A stretch of 64,000 nucleotides of DNA. It comes from Penelope pileata. Taxonomy: Eukaryota > Chordata > Aves > Galliformes > Cracidae. Position 1 is the first letter of the stretch; the number at the start of each line of letters is the position of its first letter. Below, one piece after another: positions 36,248 through 48,122 of the stretch. The notes under the pieces are model-generated. The model made no database searches, was not told where the DNA came from, and worked only from the letters and a program-made list of their open reading frames with translations. The stretch is from assembly GCA_013396635.1 (NCBI GenBank), contig WBMW01000464.1, positions 1,014,062 to 1,078,061 on the forward strand. The letters are read 5' to 3'. Both the position numbers and the translations under genes were made by a program.

Positions 36248-38774
36248 GCTCTGCTGTGACCTGACTGCTGGTAGAGTTGGGCAATGTCAGAACACTGAAG
36301 GAACTTTTGGCTCTGGCATCTGGAACATTAAAGTGCCCTTCCTCCCTCTTCCTCCTCCTTTCATTTGTGGGAGATGCAGCCCTTTCCTTCCTTCTACATA
36401 TAGACCATAGAGATCAGGAACAGGTTAGGCAGCTCCTTACATTTACCAAGAGGCTTTTAGTAGACTGTTCGAGATAGCACTAGAAGAATAAATCATCTGA
36501 AGTGCAGGGAACAAATAAGAATGCAGCATCTATTCGAGGAAAAAAACAATACTCATGTCCTTTAACTTGTTATTCAGAGAGGGAGAGCTGACGTGATCTG
36601 TAATATTTGAGGTTGCTGCTTATAGTTAATCTTCACTTCCATTAAGAAGGATTTTGTCTCTCAAAGTCTTTCAAAATAAGATGTGAAAAGACATTCCACT
36701 GTCTAATTTCTCCCACATAATAAAGGCAGTAAGAAACTAGATACATGAAGCTCATTACGCCTTAGTAGAGAAGAAGGGATGCATTTCTATTACTGGCTTT
36801 CCCTCTCCTCTCTACTTTTGAATGAATCACGTGCTGACGTAATTTCAAACACAGAAGACGCTTGATAAAAAGATGAAGCATTTGTTTAGCCCACAGTGCT
36901 TGCAGACTACGCTGATCTGACAGAGGCATTGCTATTTACAGAGAAATGGGTGACACACTCCATCCCTGCAGATTTCAGCAAAGGCTCAGGATTTAGAACA
37001 GTATGAGACTTGGTCCCTCAGCTGTACATATTGGGGTTGGTGGCAAAGAACATGTCTGCTGTGGCTTGGTGTGTTCTATTCCTGATCTGCTCCAATAGAG
37101 AGGGCAAGGGCTGATTTGGGAAACTGCAGAGGGTCATTCCATCCTTAGCTTGTTAATGTGTCCTTTACAATTGTAGCTGATGCTCAAGCAAACTGGTTCC
37201 CCAAAGAAATCCAGCCTTTCCTCACTACAGGACAAATAGATCATCTTTAAAGTTCTCACATGTGAAACTGCATTTTTTAACAAGTATTTAGCATACAATT
37301 TTTCCAAGTGCTGATGTGAAGCAGGCAGTTTATTAAGATCTATATTAATCTAATTGAGTGTTTTCCACTTACGGGTGAATTAAGGTATCACTTGGCCAAA
37401 AGCCAGGTGTGAACTTCTGAAATGATATACATATCAAGCTCAGCACATCCCAAATCCTGCAATACACCCACACAGCTATGTGTTGCAAGGCTGACACAAG
37501 CTTGGGAGACAGACTCCAATCAAACAGTTATGATCTGCATTTTCACTGCCTTCCTATGCATTCCCAAGCCTTTAGGCACATGACTCTAGTCAAAGATTTT
37601 TGCTGTGTTTTTCATAGTTTTTGCTATGGCATTTTTTTTGCCAATATAGATTAGAATGATGAAAAGCTATATACTTATCCCCACTTCTGAAACCAATTGT
37701 TAAACCAGTTGTGCACAATTGTATATCCATACATCTCCAAAGAGAAATATGAATAGTAAACACCTTGTTTAGTGCTACTGGAAGGTAGGAAAAATCGATC
37801 TTAAGAATTATGGATGTCACCTAAATGATAGCACAAGAAAGTTCATTGAGCCTGAAATTTAGACAGCGCTTTAAGTTTAAAACCTGACCCTTGGAAGTTT
37901 TGTTCTTTACAGCTACCAAATGTCTAAGAAAACCTTCTGTCTTCTGTAGTAAGTGTGACTGGCTTCTTGTTGCATCTTTTCATTCTCTTTCCTATGGATA
38001 AAAACAAAAGAGATTCCCAGGCTGGGATTTTGAAAATATACAGATTGTGTCTAAGTCTGATCCTGTAGAAGTCGATAGAAGCCTTACGCCTGATCTTTGG
38101 AAGCAAGCAGAGTTATGTTTGGGAACCGATAGCTGGTCAAGCACACAAAATCAAATGTTTGTTTGCTCATGACCCTCCATAGCTAAATCCTGTCAAGTCA
38201 GCTTTTCAGGTCCTTACCAAGGAGCCTGAGTCTGTCTCCTGCTTCCAGCAAAGGTGGCTCTCTGATGGAGACCAATGCATTTATATTTTACATAAGGGAT
38301 GTTCTCAGTTTGACAGCCTAATGTCTTTGGGAAAAAGTCTACCATTTTTTTCACTGAGCCAATTCTAGTAATCCTGTAAAGTATATAGTACACTGTAACA
38401 TTTACTTCAGAATAATTTTTGAGATACAGCAAAACTCCTCAGGAATGTAAGCTGTTCCTTTGCTTCTTATCAAGGACAAAATATCTTATTTTGAATGTTC
38501 ACTTTCTGCATTTTCCAGGATATTATTTGGTTCCAGCTTTGCCCTCAAAAAACATACATGCAATTCTGAAGTAAGGCAAGAGAAAACTGTTGGCTCAAAG
38601 GGAATCAACAGCAAGGAAAAGAGAACCTCAGTAGGAATAGGTGGTTTGATGGAAAGAAGCGCTGGCTTTGTTTCTCAAAAGTCCCAAAGAGAAATCAATG
38701 GCACAGTTAAAAGAACACAGTACAGATGAACTACCCTAGCCCATGAAACATCTTCCTTTTACTCATCTCTCTCC
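36248..38774. other. Non-coding, no recognisable feature
   Basis: Unique-looking AT-rich sequence. Short frames on both strands lack similarity. No repeat family was recognised. Confidence 0.5.
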
Positions 38775-38797
38775 AAAAATAAATAAATAAATGAAAT
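38775..38797 (+). repeat. (AAAT)n microsatellite
   Basis: About four AAAT units after a short A-run, followed by a decayed AAAT-like tail. Confidence 0.8.
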
Positions 38798-40364
38798 TAA
38801 GTAAATAGAATAGTAGTTTATTTTAAGTATCCTTTGGGCAGTTAAATACTTCAGCCTTCCCAAATGATGAATGTGATGATCTGAAGCGTATCTGTTGCTA
38901 AGAAACTTGCTGACACTGAAGCCAGGACAACGAATTCATTGGTGTCCTGCATTCGTTATGCCATTCTCCCACTGCCCTGTGCCTTCTGCACTCTTGGGAA
39001 TTGTTTGGAGGCTCAAGTTAATAAGCTGGATCTGTGCTCTGAAGTGCCTGGCAAACGAAAAACTATCCATTTCAGCTCTTTGCAGTCTCTCAAGAACTGG
39101 ACTGGCTGGGTCACTGAAGTAAAGCTTTGGCTTCTTATAATAGGAAGTTTCACACAGAATGAACAGAATTGAAAAATACTATGTAGTTATTTCAGTGACC
39201 TTATGAAAAATAGTCCTGCAGAACATATGTGTTCAACTCTCCTCTGTAACTGGACAGAGCTCCAAAGAGCTTATTCAATCAGCTAATTTAATAGTGAATG
39301 AAACTTTTAAACTACAGTATTGAATGCCAAAAATGTTTGAAAGAAAATGCACAGCATGGGCTGTATAAAAGAGTTTCTTAACGTTAATATGATTTTCCTA
39401 TGTAGTACTGATTACTGTGTCAAAGGTTCAAGGAGTTAAATCATGCATGCTTGAAGAATGGGCAGCTGATTTTTCCAGAGAATAAGTAGGGTCCAAGGCT
39501 TTTAAGGTTGGAGACTTCATTTGGGCAAGTCTATCAATGGTTAAAAGCACGAGAGGTTAGTAACCTAAGCACAGTATTAGTTATCAGGAGTACTTGATAA
39601 TGGACATTCCCTCAACAGCTTTGCACAAAATTTTATATTTTCCTTCCTTAACTGGGAGTAGGGGACAATCAAAATGTTGTGAACAAAACCACACTGATAA
39701 TAACACATTTCAGTCTTGCAAGAGATTGGTGATGTTCTGGTAGCGGCTGAAATTTGGGCCCATTTCCATTTATTCCCTGCTAGTAAAGGCTTTGTATTTC
39801 TCTGCGACTGGTACAGCTGACCTGTACTCCTATCTCCACATATGGTATCCTTTTTCCAGAGAAACTCAATAGCTGCAGAACTCCTTGTGATTGATCTCCT
39901 TTGAATGTTAACAAGCAAAGAACATGCCATTAATAAAATCCAAAGTATGAAAATCTATCTGTCATCGGTATGATGAATCTAGGCCGTAATTCCTCAAATC
40001 AAATCCCTCTGTGAAAGCAATGACTGTTCACAGATCAATTTGTCTGTGGATTCAGAGTAAATCAAAAATGAACTGCCCAGAAGCCAAACTTTGAGTCCAT
40101 CTAATTGAAAAAATATTCCAGTTACTAGGTCAGATTATTCACATGGAGTAAGTGTGTGGCTAGCTTATGCCTACAGCTATAGATTGAAGTCACCATTTTT
40201 AAGCACTTTTTCCAAAGTGGGTGCTTGGCATGACTGCACAAATAAGTCATCATGCAAGGAATGAGTTTGATATGTATATTTTCTATGCATCCTATTCTAT
40301 TTGCAGTGTGCTCGCTGCAGCTTGCTCTTCAGAGACTTCCTTATAATGGGGTGTTTTGCTCCCG
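38798..40364. other. Non-coding, no recognisable feature
   Basis: Unique-looking sequence. Frames at 38895-39172 and 39577-39930 (minus) have no recognisable similarity. Confidence 0.5.
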
Positions 40365-40452
40365 ATCATAGAATCATTCAGATTGGAATAGACCTCTAAG
40401 ACCATCTAGTCCAACCATCAGCCCATCACCACAATGGCCACTAAACCATCAT
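40365..40452 (-). mobile_element. CR1 LINE 3' end, minus strand
   Basis: The plus strand starts ATCATAGAATCATTCAGATT and continues through GACCTCTAAGACCATCTAGT, then the CACCACAATGGCCACTAAACC block. This is the reverse complement of an avian CR1 3' terminus, which ends in the ATGATTCTATGAT-type tail. The element is heavily 5'-truncated, as is usual for CR1. Confidence 0.88.
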
Positions 40453-40929
40453 CTCTCTTTAAACCGTCAGAGAGGTGAAATCACATAGCTTTGCACTGCT
40501 GTAGCCTATACAAAGCTACAGGAATGAGTGAGTATGGATGAGAACCTGCTGGACAGCGTGGCAACACCAGATGGCTGGGCCAGCTGAGGATCCAGCCCAC
40601 GATCTCCAACTACACATCTACAACAAATATTGACTTCATGAGGATTTCATGTCTTAGACTGTGCTTGACAGTGGTGTAGACTGGGACAATCTCCTAAATG
40701 AAAAGACCAGTGTCCAATTTGGCCACTACAGTCTGGCAGGAAGGTTTTATACTGCTAAAAATGAACTACTGAAAAAAAGAGTAGTAAGGCAGAGGGAAAC
40801 AGAGCTGAGCACTGAGAAGCCTCTTTCCAAGCCCCCAGTGAAAACACCAAAACCAAAGAAAACCACCACATTGAGGAATAGTCTTCTACTAGGAGTAATA
40901 AACAACAAACATGTTGATCAGGCATAAAG
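40453..40929. other. Non-coding, unclassified
   Basis: Between two repeat candidates. Contains an 88-codon plus-strand frame (40661-40927) with a Lys/Pro/Thr-rich end and no recognisable similarity. Confidence 0.4.
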
Positions 40930-41440
40930 TGTATGAAGACACTGACCTTGTGTTGATCAGGGAATACAAGAAGTGGCTTTAGAAAACCACTAGTGAGAGT
41001 GAAACTGGGGCTGCTAACGCTGTGAGGATAAATATAAGATTTTGCAGTCATATGAAGTAGTAGTCTTGTGGGGGGAACACTGTAGGCATTGAAAGACAGG
41101 GCAAGCAAGCATACAGAACCAGGAATCTCAATGACTTCCTTGCATCTGTACTCACCAGGGAGAATGGAGGAAGCGGGAATAATTTCACTGCATGCAGACA
41201 GAGAAGGAGAAAATCAGCTAGCAAGTTAGGAAGGTATAGGAAGAGTCAGACAAAAAAAAATCAGATAGCTCCAGAAACTTGACAGAAGAGGAACTCAGAA
41301 GGAATTAGAAGCAAACCATTTGTAGACATTTGTGGTGTTTTCATTGATGCTAGCTAAGATGTCTAAGGACTACAGAGAAATTAACCTGACACTCTCTGTT
41401 TAAGATGGGAATGAGGGAGTACCCATGAAAATGCATCCCT
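40930..41440 (+). mobile_element. Possible degenerate CR1 ORF2 fragment
   Basis: Weak sense-strand resemblance to CR1 ORF2: CTCAATGACTTCCTTGCATC then CTGTACTCACC at about 41127-41157 recalls the segment before the RT core. AGGACTACAGAGAAATTAAC near 41366-41386 recalls the conserved NYRPVSL region. The stretch between is not recognisable. It may be an old CR1 copy or coincidence. Confidence 0.28.
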
Positions 41441-41628
41441 TTACAAAAAGGTTAACAGATGTTTTCCAGTGAAATAATTAGCTGTTTTTGCTGTCTGCTG
41501 GGTGGGAAACTAGCAGAGAGCATTTGATTAATGAAATGCAGATTGAACTCCTTATTTTTGTTCTTTAAAAAAAAAGATTCCACCACAACAGACCTGGAAA
41601 GAAATGGAAGTTTTAGGTCATTAATTTC
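41441..41628. other. Non-coding, short A-run
   Basis: Short sequence with an A-run near 41567-41576. No supported gene. Confidence 0.45.
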
Positions 41629-41641
41629 CCCCCCCCCCCCC
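41629..41641 (+). repeat. C13 homopolymer
   Basis: Thirteen consecutive C residues (G on the minus strand), unusual in this AT-rich setting. The exact length is prone to sequencing error. Confidence 0.85.
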
Positions 41642-42541
41642 ATTAATAAATGTTCTCAGGGCCCACCCCTGCTCTCTGGTGGACTCTGCAGTGAAGTCAC
41701 AAATCCATAATGATAACGTCAAATCATTGGTATGAAAGCAATATGCATGTAATAGATTTAGTGTCAGAGTTTCACCAAGATGCAGAATAGAGAAAAAGCG
41801 AAGGAAAGGCTGTGAAAATGCCAGATCTTGCTTAAAATCATGTCATTTGTAAACAAGTGTATGAAACAATTGTAGAAAGATAACACTGTCGCTGTTAGTT
41901 GGAGACACTTAGGTATTTTTAAGCTTGGTGCCCTCACTCAAATACAATAAATGCCTATGAAACGTGACAGAGCCCTCATTTGTCTCTCCTGGGAAACATG
42001 AATACCATCAAGCTTGTGCTTGAGAGCTACAAGGAGAATGTGTTTTGCACATCAGAACCAAGATCAGGTATTGCCTCAGACACATTGATGCCAGTTTTTT
42101 TGTGCTTACATTACAATATCTGAGATTTTACTTTAAAATCCAGTTGCTGGCAACACATGGTTTTATATTAAGATCATAGTTTTTGCTTAAAATACATCCA
42201 TGAGGACTAATTTGAAAATGTGAACCAAGCATGCCCAGAAGGAAAATAAATAGAGACCCAAACATTACATTTTTTCTCTTATTTTTCCTAGGGCTGGCCT
42301 CTGACCTTTTTTTGTGTTTGCTGTTAGCAAAACTGCCTGTATGAATTCATATGAAACAGAACTTGCACATTACAAATAACATACTTGCTCTGCTTACTTT
42401 CAGTCACCGAGGGTAGAAGCTGACACTTCTCAGTATAATTGCTCTAATGGCTATGCACTACTTTCTTACTTGGTTCTGCACCATTGTGTGACTGTTTTCC
42501 GTCCTGTTCGTATTTCATTTAAACCTTGGTGGGTTTACGTG
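41642..42541. other. Non-coding, no recognisable feature
   Basis: Unique-looking sequence with no supported gene or repeat. Confidence 0.5.
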
Positions 42542-42581
42542 AAATGTAAAAACAGATGAATAAATGTAAAAATAGATGAAG
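42542..42581 (+). repeat. 20-bp tandem duplication
   Basis: Two 20-bp units starting AAATGTAAAAACAGATGAAT and AAATGTAAAAATAGATGAAG differ at two positions. They are followed by an A-rich patch. Confidence 0.9.
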
Positions 42582-45500
42582 AAAAAAGAGGAAAAAAAGA
42601 AGAGCAAGTTTGCAGACTACTGAGTAATGGGCAGTGCTTGACTTGAGAGGTCAGCATGTTAAAAGCACCTACCTGCTGCAGAGCACAGCCGAGAAATATG
42701 TTGCAGAGCTCACCTGTGGGTGGGAGTGATGCCATTTTAAAACTATGTCTGCACCTTCCGAGTTTTGGGGAATGACAGATAAGCGGAGACAAGCCAGTGC
42801 AATTTGTATAGCCCTAGGGCTACTTTTGAATGATAATATCTTCCTGAGGTTGCTCTGCAAGATGTAGTATGATCCAAAATCTCTGCAGCACTTCAAAGGG
42901 GTATCAACTCTGTTCTGCAGTGCTTGTTCTGATGGACTTCACCGTGGTCAGAAACCAGGCTACATCCCACCTTGTCAACATTGCTACCCACAGCACAGGG
43001 CAGGTTGTGGTGCCCTCTCTGGAAAGCTTTAGGGTGCGCTGGCGTGGAAAGAATTATTATTTCATGTTGGATTTGTCATGGAGATAGAAACACCCTCTGA
43101 GTGTCCTCTTTTCGGGGACTAGTGTTCCTATCTGTCCCAACAAATCATTCCCCTCCTTCATAGTGATTGACGAAACTGTACAGGTGTGCAGCAAAGCTTC
43201 AGAAACACCATGTGTTGCCAAAAGTAGCTTACTGAGAAAAAGTTTCTGGGTTCCAAATATGGATGGCTCCTACTTGAGTATGTAAAACTTCTTAGGAGTT
43301 TCAATAAAAATTCGGTGAACGAGACAAAAGCTGTCTACTGAAACTACATCACACATAGAGCCCTGTCCTTCCTTTCTGCAGTGCTTTTCTAGCCAGGGTC
43401 ACAAGGACTTCAGCAGTAAAACCCACGGGGCTTCAGCAGGCTGGTCACACTACTGCCAGACTTTGGTTGTTTTTTTGCTGTTCTCCTCTTCCATGCCAGC
43501 AGCACTGATATTGCTATGCTGCCAGATGCTGTTGGCCAGTAAGGTTTGAAGCTTTTCACGACAGTAGATGTCTAATCGGAATGGCAGGTGGTCGCATGGT
43601 CTCCAAGCACACTCTAGTGTGCCCATAACAACATATTTTCTGAACTGACTCCACCTTATACCATATATAAGGATTCTAATCAAAGCAGAGGATGATTTCA
43701 AATAACAAGCTGTTACAAAATGCCAGTCTAATTAAGCTGAGACAGAAAGATATTTGCTAAACTTATTAGACTTGTTTACCAGTCTAAGTATGGGAAAAAA
43801 AACAAACTCAGTCTGAAGGCATCTTCTGCGGTTGCCAGTTCTGCCAACCATGCCATTGGTGAGTATGCCAGGAATGTATTCCAGCCATCTATCATTTTAA
43901 TAAAAAAATTACCCGGAATGTAAATGGTTTGGGAAACCTTATTCCACATGCTATGAACACTACTGAGCTAAGGCTGGTATCTGGCTTTCCTCAGAGTTTA
44001 TTTAAAAATGAATTGCTTTTTCTTTTAGAAAATTTTCTAGTAGCCTTCAAATCTGTTACTGGCCCAGTCAGTAGCTTGGATTTGCTGAATCCAAATCTTT
44101 ATTCTCTAAAGCAAAAGCATACTGGTTTCAAAACGTTCCTGACTCTATGTGAAAAGAACGTTAACAGAAAATCCTTGCTTTCCTTTCCTCATGACTACTT
44201 GAAGAGTAAGTGTCTGGACGAGGTTTGGAAGAGATGCAGAGATGATCACGCTCATCTATCAGAAAATCTAGTCCGCCCATCCAGCAGTGTTAAAACAGCC
44301 AGGCTCTGCATCCTGGAGAGTGCTGCTCCCTGCTATGGCTGTGATGGGAAATCACACTAGAGCAAGCCCCAGAATTGTGAGAGAAGCAAACTCAACCAGT
44401 AGATGTATGGAGAGAACACAAAACGCTGAAATATGGTGAAAGATTGTAACCATTAAATAAAAGGCATGTGCGGTTTATTTTGAAATTTAATTTGTAAAAG
44501 GACTATTCAGCTGTGCTAATTTCCCTCAAAGCTTTGCATTTAAGAGTATGTGTTTAACATTAAGTCAGATTTTCCAGTGCCAAAAGCAAGAAGTGACATC
44601 GTTTCCAGATGTAGATTTTAGTAGATCATGTCTTGAATAATTAAGGGCTGTCAGATCTGAGCAGGCTCGTAACTGAAGCTGTATAGAACACAATTTATTG
44701 CCAAACAATACGAGACATTCAGTGAAAATCGGAATTCACATATCTTTAACACAAGCCTTTTATTCTGGTAATAAACTTGAAGGTATGGACTAAAAACATC
44801 AGATTTTCCTTCCAAATGGAAAAGTTAAGCAAAAAGCAGTTCCCAGGAGCATTCTTTGTATCTGCTGCATTATTTGTCTCTCTGTATTCCTGTGTTTGTT
44901 TGTTATTTTCTGTTGGAAAATGTGTACAAATTACACACTATCCCTAACCTACTCTACTTAGCCAGAGGAGACAGACTGTTTGACTCCAGACCTGAACATC
45001 AGCTGTTTGTATTCAGCTCAGTACTGCTCAAAATAGTTTATAGCTGAGTATAAACTGAACCATCAGAAATAGGATCTCAATCCTTTGAAATGTCAGCAGA
45101 TCAAGTTCACTGCACACGCAGGAGCAGAATTTTCAATCCAGAAGGCTGCATCATTGTCAAAAGCTCAAGATTATTTAGGTGAGCTGATTTACTAACATGG
45201 CAACTAACAAGATTTGTGCTCTAAAGTCTGATTTATACTTTGGATTCATCTTGTCAGAACAACTGTAAATAATAACTGCTAAGAGCAACATTTTGAATGG
45301 TCCATTTCAAGTTTGCTGGAATTGTTCACAAGCCTGTGCTAAGGTTACAAAGCATTGTAAACATTGTGCCTAAATTCTGCTTTGTCCTGGGCTATCACGC
45401 AAAGCAAATAAAGATGCTGGGCGGGTCCAGGATGGAGGGAAAGGGAGAGGACTGGTCTCCTGCTCTTCTCTTTATGAACACCTAGGAGCGGGAGCATCTG

Positions 45501-46364
45501 AGGCTGATAACATGACTTCATTGAAGGAAAAGGCAAAATGATCTTTAACTGCAGTGGGGCTTTGCTTTTACCCTATGGGAGGATGAAACGTGCCTTTCTC
45601 CTTGTCTTCCCTACAAAACAAGGTGACTTGGGTAACTTCTGCTTTGTCACATCGGTGCTGGAGCTAAATCAAAGAGCAGAGAAAGGGGAAAAAAGGGCTT
45701 TTCCTTTCCCAGTCCTGTTAGGCAGCTTCATAAAGTTGTTCTTTCATGCATTCATGCCTTTACTCTTGCATTGCTAACCAAATCTTAATATTGCAATGAA
45801 AATAATAATGATATTGGAATAAAAAATCATCTTTTGCTTTTTGCTGTCATATTCCAATTAAAAGTTGTGGCTAATGCTAATGAATGAATAAAATAGAAGT
45901 GTATTGCAGATAGAAGGATTTGTATTTTCAGCAAGTTTTGAAAGTGCAAGTTACAGTTCAGGTACACAAAATGAACTTCAAGTAATGATCTGCAGACAGC
46001 TTCCCACAGGGAAATCAGCACTGTATATAACAATGCCAGTTTGCTACATATTTTTCTGTCTTCAGCATGCTTGAATAGGAAGAAGTTCATCAGGGCACAA
46101 ACAGAAAACGTAGCAAGGGCAGGCAAAGCCCTGCAAATTGCCGCATTGAAAGGCTATGTGTTGCAGGACCATGTGTCCTCTTTCCTCTTGGATGCAATGG
46201 CCAATTGGGCTAAGATGTTTCTATGCTGCGCTCAAGCTACAGCTCTCAGAGGCCTGTCTCTCAGAACCAGTGGTTTCTGATTGCTGGATCAGAGTTTGAG
46301 TTACTGCCATTCTCTGCTTTGGCCACCCTCCCTGGAGAGCCAGCAGGCCATGACCACTTGGAAA
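42582..46364. other. Non-coding, no recognisable gene
   Basis: Unique-looking sequence. The longest frame, 143 codons on plus (43929-44360), shows no domain I recognise and no convincing splice sites or promoter. Other short frames are likewise unsupported. No repeat family was recognised. Confidence 0.5.
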
Positions 46365-46540
46365 CCAAGATGCCCGGGGAGATGATGGAGTCACTGTCCC
46401 TGGTGATGTTCAAGAAACATCTAGATGAGGTATTAAGGGATATGGTTTAGTAGTTTATTGGGAAATATTGGTGGTGGGAGGATGATTGGACTAGATGATC
46501 TTGGAGGTCCTTTCCAGCCAAGTGATTCTGTGATTCTGTG
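46365..46540 (+). mobile_element. CR1 LINE 3' end, plus strand
   Basis: The block begins in the last part of CR1 ORF2 (TGATGGAGTCACTGTCCCTG, then a GTTCAAGAAACATCTAGATG segment and a GGATATGGTTTAGTAG stop region). It continues through the 3' UTR (GGACTAGATGATCTTGGAGG, TCCTTTCCAGCC) and ends in GTGATTCTGTGATTCTGTG, two copies of the 8-bp CR1 tail unit. It is 5'-truncated. The good match and intact tail suggest it is younger than the other copies here. Confidence 0.93.
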
Positions 46541-46877
46541 TGGCCAGGGCTGTGCTCCAGGGCAGAGTGAGCATGACATGCAGGGAGCTGCTGCAGAGCT
46601 GTGGTCAGCACAAAGACATAAGGGAGTGGGCTTTCAGGCATCTGGGAGAGCATTATGAGTCCAAACTTCTCATATCAGGTGTTGCATTTCTACAGGTGAA
46701 GCCCTGAGTGACTCCACCAATTGATGTGTAATTCCAGATTCTTGTTTCCTTAGTATTTCTTGTTCCCCTTTCGACAAATGCTGATAAAAAACCCTTCATG
46801 CCATTAAAATCCCAGCACTGCCTGTAGCTCAATGTCTACTAACCGAAGTTTCTCAAGCCAGTGCCCAGTATGCAGGG
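46541..46877. other. Non-coding, no recognisable feature
   Basis: Sequence after the CR1 end, with no supported gene or repeat. Confidence 0.5.
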
Positions 46878-46894
46878 AAAAAAAAAAAAAAAAA
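46878..46894 (+). repeat. A17 homopolymer
   Basis: Seventeen consecutive A residues. No retroposed body was recognised upstream. Confidence 0.85.
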
Positions 46895-48107
46895 CTACTG
46901 AAGAACCCAGAACTTATTAATGTTTTGGACAAGGAGGAAAACATTTCAGTAACTAGCTTCTCTAACTTAGTATTTTTGCCCCCTAAGAACTAACTGAATT
47001 TGTCAGAAAATGTAGACAGCTGGCACGTGCCAGAATATGTTGAAAACTCCTTGGAGATACTGTGATTGCCTTTGATGTTCAAGGGAGTGGTACACCACAA
47101 CTTCTCATAACCCAGTGTTATCAGAAGCTGTGGGCTGGTGTTTTAACATTCCAGTCCCAGCCAAAGCCATTGAAGCTGAACTGGAGATCATGTTTTTGCC
47201 CAAAATGTTGTTTGTAGAGATACCATGTTTCTTCAGATGCAAGGTTTCATTTCAGCAGCAGCATCCCCGTGTCCACTCCACAGCTTCTCTACACCCCAAA
47301 ACAGCTTCCCTAGCAAACTTCAAATCCTTAGCACAAAGGAGCCACTGAACAGCGAGCCATTTTAATCTGTGGGATAGAAAGAGGTTCCGCAGCTGAGACG
47401 ACAATTCTTGCTCTTTAGTATCGATTGGATGATCATTTGTTATAATGATGGCTGAAGCAGTCAAGCAGACACTCCAAAAACTGTGGTTTTGATTTATGAA
47501 TGTGGGAACCTCTTTGTCTGCGCGACAGAAGAATGCAAAGCTTCATCACCTTTGTTTCCCAAACAGAGAGGTACCTTTTTTATTTATTTTTTATATTTTT
47601 CTGGTTTTTTTCTGCATTGTGAAAATGGAATATTCGCAGGCTGACGGTGTGTTTGTGATGGCTGATGATATGGTGCCGAACATCTACACCAGGTCTCCAC
47701 CTTCAGTGCTAGGAAGATAATGACTGCATAGTCTGTAGCCCAGGATAGCTCAGCAGGCTTACTAACTTCCCATGTCAAGGGGGAATGTTTATCCTGCCCA
47801 TGCGGGATCAGTTTTACCTCAAGCAGTTTGGCACAGAAGACCTGATAAATTCACAGCATGTATTCCAAACCTGCTCTCGGCAAAACATTTCCACTCTTAT
47901 TCTCAGGATGCTCAGATGTGGCTGGAGAAATCTCCACAAGGCGGAAGCGGAAACAGGGCCATGAAGTCTGCATTAAAGAAAATCCTAGCTGCATTATGCA
48001 TGGTTGTTCAGCTGCATCAAATATCAAGGGCCTGCTGATTGTACGGTGGAAAGAGAGTCCAGTGCACAGGCAAAATGGATATGGCTGTAACACGGACAAA
48101 GTCTACT
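46895..48107. other. Non-coding, no recognisable gene
   Basis: Unique-looking sequence with T-rich DNA at 47576-47610. Overlapping frames on both strands at 47584-48163 lack similarity. A GATAGCTCAGCAGG string near 47746 recalls a tRNA D-arm but has no matching T-arm. Confidence 0.5.
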
Positions 48108-48122
48108 TAATAATAATAATAA
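48108..48122 (+). repeat. (TAA)n microsatellite
   Basis: Five TAA units followed by TGATGA. Confidence 0.85.

Noticed and set aside
41665..41690. CTCF-like CTCTCTGGTGGAC
   Set aside because: Too many departures from the CTCF core to call without binding data.
43929..44360. 143-codon plus-strand open frame as a possible exon
   Set aside because: The translation is unfamiliar and no convincing splice sites or promoter were seen. Only conservation data could revive it.
47740..47780. tRNA D-arm-like string GATAGCTCAGCAGG
   Set aside because: No T-arm GGTTC-type motif or acceptor stem at the right distance.
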